DNA from: Actinomycetes bacterium
GTDB taxonomy: Bacteria; Actinomycetota; Actinomycetes; Mycobacteriales; Mycobacteriaceae
DNA: 10,134 bases
Direction: 5' to 3'
Assembly: GCA_022600695.1 (NCBI GenBank)
Contig: JAHZJY010000270.1
Coordinates: 1-10,134, forward strand
Below the pieces are notes generated by a model. That model was not told the DNA's origin. It saw only the letters and a program-made list of their open reading frames with translations, and searched no databases. The position numbers were made by a program, and so were the translations under genes. Below are positions 5,356 through 10,134 of this stretch, piece after piece; positions within the stretch are counted from its first letter, which is position 1; every line of letters begins with the position of its first letter.

Positions 5356-7023
5356 CTCCGCCATGCCGGTCCGCAGCGCCGCCAACTCCGAGCTCGCGGT
5401 GGCGCGCGCTTCGGCGATCCCGCCACGCACCGGCACCGCCACCTGCAGATAGCACTTGAGCTTCGGTTCAGTACCACTGGGGCGCACGATCACCCGGGCG
5501 CCGGCCAGGGTGAACCGGAGCCCGTCGGTGGGTGGCAGACCGTCGACGCCCTTCTCGAGGTCGTCGATCTGCATCACATCGCGGCCGGCGAGTGCCCCCG
5601 GAGGATTCGCCCTTAGGCGCGCCATCGCCGCGCCGATCAGGTCGAGGTCCGAAACTCGAACCGCCAGTTGGCTTGTGGCGTACAGACCGAAACGTCCGGC
5701 CAGCTCGTCCAGAACATCCTGCGGTCCGCGGCCCTCGGCCTTGAGCGCTGCCACCATCTCGAGGATCAACAGCGACGCGGTGATGCCGTCCTTATCCCGG
5801 ACCGCCGTCGGGTCGACACAGTAGCCGAGCGCCTCCTCGTAGCCGAACCGCAGATCCGGCACCTTCGCGATCCACTTGAACCCGGTAAGGGTCGTCACGT
5901 AGCTGAGCCCGGCGGCGGCGGCGATTCGTTCCAGCAGCGTGCCGGACACGATCGACTGGGCGTACACCCCGGTGGCCGGCGCACCGTCGCGGCGCCCTCG
6001 CTCCACGATCCACCAGCCGAGCAATGCACCCACCTCGTCACCGGTCAGCATCCGGTAGCCGTCGCCGTCGCGGATACCGGCCGCGCAACGGTCCGCGTCC
6101 GGATCGTTGGCGATGATCAGGTCAGCCCCTCGGGCCCGGGCCTCCGCCAGCGAAAGATCCATTGCCCCCGGCTCTTCCGGGTTGGGAAAGGTGACGGTGG
6201 GGAAACGCCCGTCCGGTTCGAATTGGACCGCGACCTTGGCCGGTGGGTCGAAACCCGCCTGCCGCACCGCCCGCATGAAAACCTCACCTCCGACACCGTG
6301 CAGCGCGGTGTAGACCACCGACACGTTGCGGGGACCGCTGCCCAGCAGGGAGACGGCCCTGGCGAGATAGGAGTTCAGCACCGCACCATCGAGGGTGCGG
6401 TAGGCATCGGACGTCGGAATCGAACCCGGCGCGCCGACCGCCGCGATACAGGCGGAAATCTCCGCATCCGCCGGGGGGACGATCTGGCTGCCATCGCCCA
6501 GATAGACCTTGTAGCCGTTGTCCTCGGCCGGGTTGTGCGATGCGGTGACCATGACCCCCGCGTCGCAGCCGAGTTCGCGAACGGCGAATGCCAAAACCGG
6601 TGTGGGCAGCGGTTGCGGCAAGAGCATCGCGGTGATCCCGGCCCCGGCCATCACCCGGGCGGTGTCGCGGGCGAAGGCCTCAGAGTTGCGACGCGCGTCG
6701 TAGCCCACCACGACGCGCCCGGCGACGTTGCCTCCAGCAGTGGCGCTTTCGCTGTTGGCCAGCAGATAGGCGGCCAGACCGGCGGCCGCACGCGCCACCA
6801 CCACCCGATTCATCCGGTTGCTGCCCGGCCCCAGCCGCCCGCGCAGCCCGGCGGTGCCGAACTGCAGGGCGCCGTCGAAGGCATCGGCGAGTTCTGCCGT
6901 CGCATCGCGCTGCCCGGCTTCGGCTTCGGCGAGCAGTGCCGACAGTTCCGCGACGGTCTCACGGTCGGGATCTGCGGCGAGCCATTGCCGGGCCGTCTCG
7001 AACAGCACCGCGTCGGCGCCCAT
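5341..7023 (-). CDS. pmmB: Phosphosugar mutase, PGM2/PmmB type; probable phosphopentomutase
   Basis: A 560-residue cytosolic alpha-D-phosphohexomutase superfamily enzyme. It shows FGTAGLRGRLGPGSNRMN (residues 55-72), the active-site phosphoserine loop TASHNP (S162) followed by AEDNGYKVY, the Mg-binding loop DPDADR (307-312), GFKWI (381-385), the sugar-specificity loop FGYEEALGY (393-401), and the phosphate loop RPSGTEPK (514-521). All key residues are present. The layout matches mycobacterial PmmB and eukaryotic PGM2, whose human form acts mainly on ribose-1-phosphate and deoxyribose-1-phosphate. It is the last gene of the operon: its ATG shares one base with the deoC stop (TGATG), implying coupled translation. 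A phosphorylase that makes pentose-1-phosphates and an aldolase that uses the 5-phosphate lie upstream, so I infer phosphopentomutase as its main job, not the phosphomannomutase of the name. Activity on hexose phosphates cannot be excluded. Confidence 0.93.
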   Translation of the reverse strand: MGADAVLFETARQWLAADPDRETVAELSALLAEAEAGQRDATAELADAFDGALQFGTAGLRGRLGPGSNRMNRVVVARAAAGLAAYLLANSESATAGGNVAGRVVVGYDARRNSEAFARDTARVMAGAGITAMLLPQPLPTPVLAFAVRELGCDAGVMVTASHNPAEDNGYKVYLGDGSQIVPPADAEISACIAAVGAPGSIPTSDAYRTLDGAVLNSYLARAVSLLGSGPRNVSVVYTALHGVGGEVFMRAVRQAGFDPPAKVAVQFEPDGRFPTVTFPNPEEPGAMDLSLAEARARGADLIIANDPDADRCAAGIRDGDGYRMLTGDEVGALLGWWIVERGRRDGAPATGVYAQSIVSGTLLERIAAAAGLSYVTTLTGFKWIAKVPDLRFGYEEALGYCVDPTAVRDKDGITASLLILEMVAALKAEGRGPQDVLDELAGRFGLYATSQLAVRVSDLDLIGAAMARLRANPPGALAGRDVMQIDDLEKGVDGLPPTDGLRFTLAGARVIVRPSGTEPKLKCYLQVAVPVRGGIAEARATASSELAALRTGMAELLAL

Positions 7024-7802
7024 CAGTAGTCGCCCGCCGCCTGCCCGCCGGCCACAATGGCCACCGAGGACGATGTGCCGATGCGGTCCGCGCCTGCCTT
7101 CAGCATCGCCGCTGCTTCCCGGCGGCTGCGCACCGCCCCGGACGCCTTCACCCCCAACGTGTCCCCGACCATCGCTCGCATCAGGGCGATATCGTGAACG
7201 TTGGCACCGCCGCCGGCGAAACCGGTGGAGGTCTTGACATAGGCCGCGCCGGATCGCAGGGCGATCAGGCAGGCCACTGCCTTCTGGTCATCGTCGAGCA
7301 GGCTGGTCTCCAGGATCACCTTCACCGGAGCCGGCCGGGCGGCGCCCACCACTCCGAGCATGTCGTCGTAGACAGCCGCCAGGTCACCGGAAAGAAGACC
7401 GCCGATGTCCAGCACCATATCCACCTCGTCAGCACCCTCGGCCACCGCGATGCGGGCCTCCTGCGCCTTGGCCAGCCGGGTCATCGCGCCGAGCGGAAAC
7501 CCCACCACCGTGCACACCATCACCGCGGATCCGGCCAGCAACTCCGCGGCGGTCGGAACCCAACGGCTGTTGACGCACACCGAGGCGAAGCCGTGTTCGC
7601 GGGCCTCCACGCAGAGCGTTTCGACAGCAGCCAGGGTGGTGTCGGCTTTGAGCAGGGTGTGATCGATCCGCCCGGCGAGGGTGTCGGAAGTGCGCAACAC
7701 CCCGGGCACGTCGACCCCGTCGGGGGCCGGACCAAGTGCCGCGGTCACCGCCTCGTTGGCGTGTTGGAATCGTGCGGAGTAGTCGGCCACATAGGTGTTC
7801 AC
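7023..7802 (-). CDS. deoC: Deoxyribose-phosphate aldolase
   Basis: A 259-residue cytosolic class I aldolase that cleaves 2-deoxyribose-5-phosphate to glyceraldehyde-3-phosphate and acetaldehyde. Matching E. coli DERA from memory, the Schiff-base lysine is K190 in YVKTSTGF, the second active-site lysine is K219 in VKASGAVR, and the proton-relay Asp is D128 in EVDMVLDIG. IDHTLLKADTT (46-56), CVNSRWV (76-82) and VVGFPLGA (99-106) are also typical. One oddity is Ala223 where the phosphate-binding loop normally has Gly-Gly (GAVR in place of GGVR). About 45 residues before the IDHTLL motif form an N-terminal extension, common in actinobacterial forms. The GTG start at 7802 has GAGGAG (7814-7809) 6 nt upstream. 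It lies 26 nt after the phosphorylase gene and overlaps the mutase start, so it is the middle gene of one operon. Confidence 0.96.
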   Translation of the reverse strand: MNTYVADYSARFQHANEAVTAALGPAPDGVDVPGVLRTSDTLAGRIDHTLLKADTTLAAVETLCVEAREHGFASVCVNSRWVPTAAELLAGSAVMVCTVVGFPLGAMTRLAKAQEARIAVAEGADEVDMVLDIGGLLSGDLAAVYDDMLGVVGAARPAPVKVILETSLLDDDQKAVACLIALRSGAAYVKTSTGFAGGGANVHDIALMRAMVGDTLGVKASGAVRSRREAAAMLKAGADRIGTSSSVAIVAGGQAAGDY

Positions 7803-7828
7803 ACGGTTCTCCTCGGGGTCTCGCCTAG

Positions 7829-8731
7829 TCAGCCGCCGAGCAGGCCGGCCCGCAGATAATTGAACAGGGCGACGCCGGAATCATTGCTGAACTTGTGCAA
7901 CTCGGCCTCCGTCGCGGTGACCTGATCGCCGTCGAGCCGATTCAACAGGGTGCAGCAGATCATCGCGAACCTGGGGAAACCCCAGTGGTTGAGATAGCCC
8001 GCGAACATCGCGCCCTCCATCTCGATATTGCGAACACCGTTCGTAGCGAGCCAGCGCAACCACGCCATCTTGGTTTCCGGCGTCTCGAAACACACGGCGC
8101 CATCCAGCCGGAACTGCTCGAGGAAGAACTCATTGCCAGCCACGGTCTTTCCCGAGACCACATGCGGATCCGCCAAGCCGCCGTTGGCGGCCAGGATGGC
8201 CTCCCGGGTGGCATCGGGAAAATGCCCGTCGAACCAATACTCACCATCACCGCCGCGCAGCAACCGGTACGGCTTGAGGTCTGCCATCAGCCCCTCCGTG
8301 GAGACCACTATCGTGCCCCCGGGCAGACCGACCCCACCACTGGTCCCCACCCGGCACCAGAAGACGTCCTCCAGGCCATCGAGATCGCCGCGTTTGAGGA
8401 AGAACACCAAACGCATGAGTTCCTGCAGGGCGATCGACGCACTCGGCATGCCCATACCGTGCGAGGCGAACAACACCCCGGCTGTGTAGCGGGTGACGAA
8501 GCGGTCCTCCTTCGGGAATGCCACGATCGGTGAGCCGCCGTTGAGATGGCTCCAGCGCTGCGCGAACTCCCTGATACGTCGACCCGAACCGGCCAGTATC
8601 ACCGCCCGCACACCGCGGAGTTCAGCCAGCACAGGATCCGAGGAAGCGATTCCGAAGTGGTAGTAGACGTCCTCCCGGCCGCCATCGAGAATCCCGTCGA
8701 GGAACGCGTGGTTGATGTTCTCGGTCCTCAC
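7829..8731 (-). CDS. Uridine phosphorylase, eukaryote-like (nucleoside phosphorylase-I family)
   Basis: A 300-residue cytosolic enzyme expected to convert uridine or deoxyuridine plus phosphate to uracil and (deoxy)ribose-1-phosphate. The sequence follows vertebrate UPP1/UPP2 more than E. coli Udp: VYYHFGIAS near residue 22, SHGMGMPSAS (90-99), CRVGTSGGVG (126-135), EQFRLDGAVC (205-214), GVRNIEMEGAMFAG (232-245) and TLLNRLDGDQ (261-270). Q206 and R208 match the Gln-x-Arg pair that reads uracil in known uridine phosphorylases (Q217 and R219 in human UPP1, from memory). E237-M238-E239 is the ribose-binding signature. The GTG start at 8731 has GGGGAGG (8743-8737) 5 nt upstream. It is the first gene of the operon with deoC and pmmB. 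Automated tools may call it a generic nucleoside phosphorylase or AMP nucleosidase; the Gln-x-Arg pair argues for uridine. Thymidine use is possible. Confidence 0.88.
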   Translation of the reverse strand: MRTENINHAFLDGILDGGREDVYYHFGIASSDPVLAELRGVRAVILAGSGRRIREFAQRWSHLNGGSPIVAFPKEDRFVTRYTAGVLFASHGMGMPSASIALQELMRLVFFLKRGDLDGLEDVFWCRVGTSGGVGLPGGTIVVSTEGLMADLKPYRLLRGGDGEYWFDGHFPDATREAILAANGGLADPHVVSGKTVAGNEFFLEQFRLDGAVCFETPETKMAWLRWLATNGVRNIEMEGAMFAGYLNHWGFPRFAMICCTLLNRLDGDQVTATEAELHKFSNDSGVALFNYLRAGLLGG

Positions 8732-8761
8732 CGCGGCCTCCCCGACTCTTCGACGGGAGGC

Positions 8762-8791
8762 AATCTACGTGGTGCCGTGGTGCTGTGTCGG
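8762..8791 (-). promoter_or_regulatory. Promoter of the uridine phosphorylase-deoC-pmmB operon
   Basis: On the minus strand CCGACA (8791-8786) and TAGATT (8767-8762) are spaced 18 nt apart, a good sigma-A -10 and a partial -35. The transcript would start near 8755 and leave about 24 nt before the GTG at 8731. Two back-to-back copies of CGTGGTGC (plus-strand sense, 8768-8783) fill most of the spacer, so a protein bound there would block RNA polymerase. Confidence 0.5.
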
Positions 8792-8823
8792 CATTTCCCA
8801 CCACCGGGCGCACAGCGTGGTGC
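8768..8823. repeat. Three CGTGGTGC direct repeats in the divergent control region
   Basis: The octamer CGTGGTGC occurs at 8768-8775, 8776-8783 (directly adjacent) and 8816-8823. The first two lie in the spacer of the minus-strand promoter; the third ends two bases before the -35 of the plus-strand promoter. An inverted pair GCTGTG (8782-8787) and CACAGC (8811-8816) links the two sites. This pattern suggests binding sites for one regulator acting on both genes, but no regulator gene is in view. Confidence 0.4.
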
Positions 8824-8825
8824 GG

Positions 8826-8855
8826 TTGACGGCGCCTTCTGGCCACCGATAGATT
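8826..8855 (+). promoter_or_regulatory. Promoter of the secreted surface protein gene
   Basis: TTGACG (8826-8831) and TAGATT (8850-8855) with an 18-nt spacer form a near-consensus sigma-A promoter. The start would be near 8862, giving a leader of about 40 nt. The leader contains CCGCG-ATC-CGCGG (8871-8883), a small perfect dyad that abuts the purine-rich ribosome site region (GGGGAGGCGAGGG, 8882-8894) and could partly mask it. Confidence 0.6.
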
Positions 8856-8901
8856 TCATGGTTCAACAACCCGCGATCCGCGGGGAGGCGAGGGTGTTCT
8901 G

Positions 8902-10134
8902 ATGGCGGTGGCCAAAAACGGCGCGCGGGCCGGAGCGGCGGCGCTCCTGTTCGGCCTCGCGTTGACCGCTTCCCCCACGGTCGCTACCGCCGATGACGGC
9001 GACGGCGCGTCGACCACAGCGGGAACCGCCGGGGCCTCGAGCCCGTCCACGGCGGCAGTAGCGGCTCGGGAGTCGACCCCCGGGGCCCGACCCGAGAACC
9101 GGGAACGGGCGGGTCCGCCACGGCGGGCGGCCTCGCGCCAGCCCAACCCGAGTACAGCGGAAAGGACCCGGATCGCCTCCGCGGTCAGCACCGAGCTCCG
9201 GGCCCGCCCGCCCGAGCGTGCGCCGCAGAACACCCCTGGCACTGCGGACCGCGGGACCATGGCATCGCCGGCCGCCACCGAACCGCCTGACCGGATCAGG
9301 CCGCAGCGAACAGCCGGCACCACCAGCCCTCCGACGACGACGCCTACCCCAGAGGCTGCATCGGCGGCGGCAGCGTCCTCGGCCGTCCCGACCAACCGCG
9401 TGCCGACCGCCTTGCAAACGGACTTCGTGACGACTTTGGTGACAGCCAACCCGGTGCCCGTGGGTACCGCGCCGATCGGCGTGGTTTCGGCCGAACCCGC
9501 GCCGGCCGAACCCGCGGCCGTCACCCCGGCCGTGATGAGTGCCGCGACCGGCACGGCGGCGGTCACGGTCGCCGACCTCTTCACCGGGTTGCTGGCGCCC
9601 ATCCGGGAGCTCTTCGAAGGTGCGGCACTCCTGGTGCGCCGCACCTTCTTCAACCAGGCCCCCACCCTCAGCCCGGTACAGCTGTCCGGTCAGGGCGAGG
9701 GCCCGATCACCGGGACCATCGGCGCAGTGGACCCCGAGGGCGACCCGATCGTCTATAGCATCGCCACCGACCCTCGCTACGGCAGCGTCGTGGTCGACGC
9801 TGCCGGCAGCTACACCTACACCCCCGGCCCGGGGTTCACCGGCACCGACTCCTTCATCGCGACCGCCACCGACACCGGTTTCGGAATCAACCTTCTCGAC
9901 CTGTTCCGGGCCCCCGGCACCACCGGGAATGTGACCGTCAGCCAGGGCGCACTGGCCGATTTGGTGCAGTTCCAATTCGTCTACGGGGACGGCGCGCAAT
10001 TCTGGTCCACAGCGGCTCGCAGCAGTCTCGAATACGTCGCGACAACCCTGGCGAGCACCCTGGTCGTCACCTCCCCGGTCGTCCTGACCTACACCGTCAC
10101 CGGGGAGTTCGATCCGTTCTCCTCCACGCTGGCG
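8902..10134 (+). CDS. Secreted Ig/cadherin-like surface protein, 3' end outside the window
   Basis: The frame is open for 411 codons with no stop up to the window edge. Residues 1-30 form a Sec signal peptide (basic K5 and R9, Ala/Leu core, probable cut at VATA/DD). Residues 31 to about 245 are a low-complexity Ala/Pro/Thr/Arg linker. Residues 251-322 form a cadherin-like or VCBS-like module, with NQAPTLSPVQ, the calcium-loop-like DPEGDPIVYSI, the strand YGSVVVDAAGSYTYTP and GFTGTDSF. After GINLLDLFR (328-336) a new domain begins near residue 355 (FQFVYGDGAQFWSTAARSSL). I recall that segment from mycobacterial secreted proteins that carry a HELxH-type metalloprotease motif further on, but that part is not in the window. 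The ATG at 8902 has AGGG at 8891-8894, 7 nt upstream. Export is well supported; enzyme activity is a guess. It is transcribed divergently from the uridine phosphorylase operon. Confidence 0.85.
   Translation, partial: MAVAKNGARAGAAALLFGLALTASPTVATADDGDGASTTAGTAGASSPSTAAVAARESTPGARPENRERAGPPRRAASRQPNPSTAERTRIASAVSTELRARPPERAPQNTPGTADRGTMASPAATEPPDRIRPQRTAGTTSPPTTTPTPEAASAAAASSAVPTNRVPTALQTDFVTTLVTANPVPVGTAPIGVVSAEPAPAEPAAVTPAVMSAATGTAAVTVADLFTGLLAPIRELFEGAALLVRRTFFNQAPTLSPVQLSGQGEGPITGTIGAVDPEGDPIVYSIATDPRYGSVVVDAAGSYTYTPGPGFTGTDSFIATATDTGFGINLLDLFRAPGTTGNVTVSQGALADLVQFQFVYGDGAQFWSTAARSSLEYVATTLASTLVVTSPVVLTYTVTGEFDPFSSTLA
9490..9519 (+). repeat. 15-bp tandem repeat inside the linker of the surface protein
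   Basis: GCCGAACCCGCG occurs at 9490-9501 and again at 9505-9516, as two 15-bp units that differ at the end. It encodes AEPAPAEPAA. It is in frame and could expand or contract without breaking the gene, so linker length may vary between strains. Confidence 0.5.

Noticed and set aside
5668..7029. Plus-strand open frame (453 codons) opposite the mutase gene
   Set aside because: The composition is Arg/Gly/His/Gln-rich nonsense, while the minus strand has every catalytic motif of the mutase.
7829..8731. AMP nucleosidase as the identity of the operon's first gene
   Set aside because: The fold family is the same, but the length, the Gln206-x-Arg208 pair and the UPP-like motifs fit uridine phosphorylase better, and AMP nucleosidases carry an extra N-terminal domain that is absent here.
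8863..9999. Long minus-strand open frame (378 codons) across the surface protein gene
   Set aside because: It is Arg/Gly-rich with no domain or plausible ribosome site, and it covers the promoter and signal peptide of the plus-strand gene, which has clear export and Ig-like features. It is a GC-rich antisense shadow.
1..10134. CRISPR arrays, tRNA or rRNA genes, riboswitches, insertion sequences or phage attachment sites
   Set aside because: No regularly spaced repeats, cloverleaf or known aptamer pattern, transposase or flanking duplications were seen on reading both strands.

Overview
This window looks like chromosome from a mycobacterium or close relative (Mycobacteriales, Mycolicibacterium-like). 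The DNA is very GC-rich, GTG starts are frequent, exported proteins carry Ala/Pro-rich linkers, and the last gene has the layout of mycobacterial Ig/cadherin-like surface proteins. No RNA gene, CRISPR array, insertion sequence or phage gene was seen.

Layout. (1) Positions 50-2325, plus strand: a GlpF-type aquaglyceroporin followed 41 nt later by an NCS2/AzgA-type purine permease. (2) 2388-3469, plus: a one-domain CDGSH iron-sulfur protein, then a small lipoprotein whose stop overlaps the start of a secreted protein. (3) 3620-4039, plus: cytidine deaminase with its own leader and a terminator-like hairpin after it. (4) 4089-5355, plus: the remains of a DHA2-type drug/solute transporter that has lost its N-terminus and an internal segment and changes frame. 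(5) 5341-8731, minus: a tight three-gene operon, uridine phosphorylase, then deoC, then a PGM2/PmmB-type phosphosugar mutase. (6) 8732-8901: a compact divergent regulatory region with recognisable promoters on both strands. (7) 8902-10134, plus: the first 411 codons of a large secreted protein that runs off the window.

How the genes fit together. Cytidine deaminase makes (deoxy)uridine. Uridine phosphorylase splits that to uracil and (deoxy)ribose-1-phosphate. The PGM2-like mutase could convert the 1-phosphate to the 5-phosphate. DeoC cleaves deoxyribose-5-phosphate to glyceraldehyde-3-phosphate and acetaldehyde. With the NCS2 permease close by, the window reads as a nucleobase and nucleoside uptake and salvage neighbourhood that supplies carbon to central metabolism. 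The transporter remnant sits between cdd and the minus-strand operon and may once have belonged to it.

No wholly new system was found. The best leads are the eukaryote-like uridine phosphorylase operon with its probable phosphopentomutase, the repeated octamers in the divergent promoter region, and the double-lesion transporter pseudogene.
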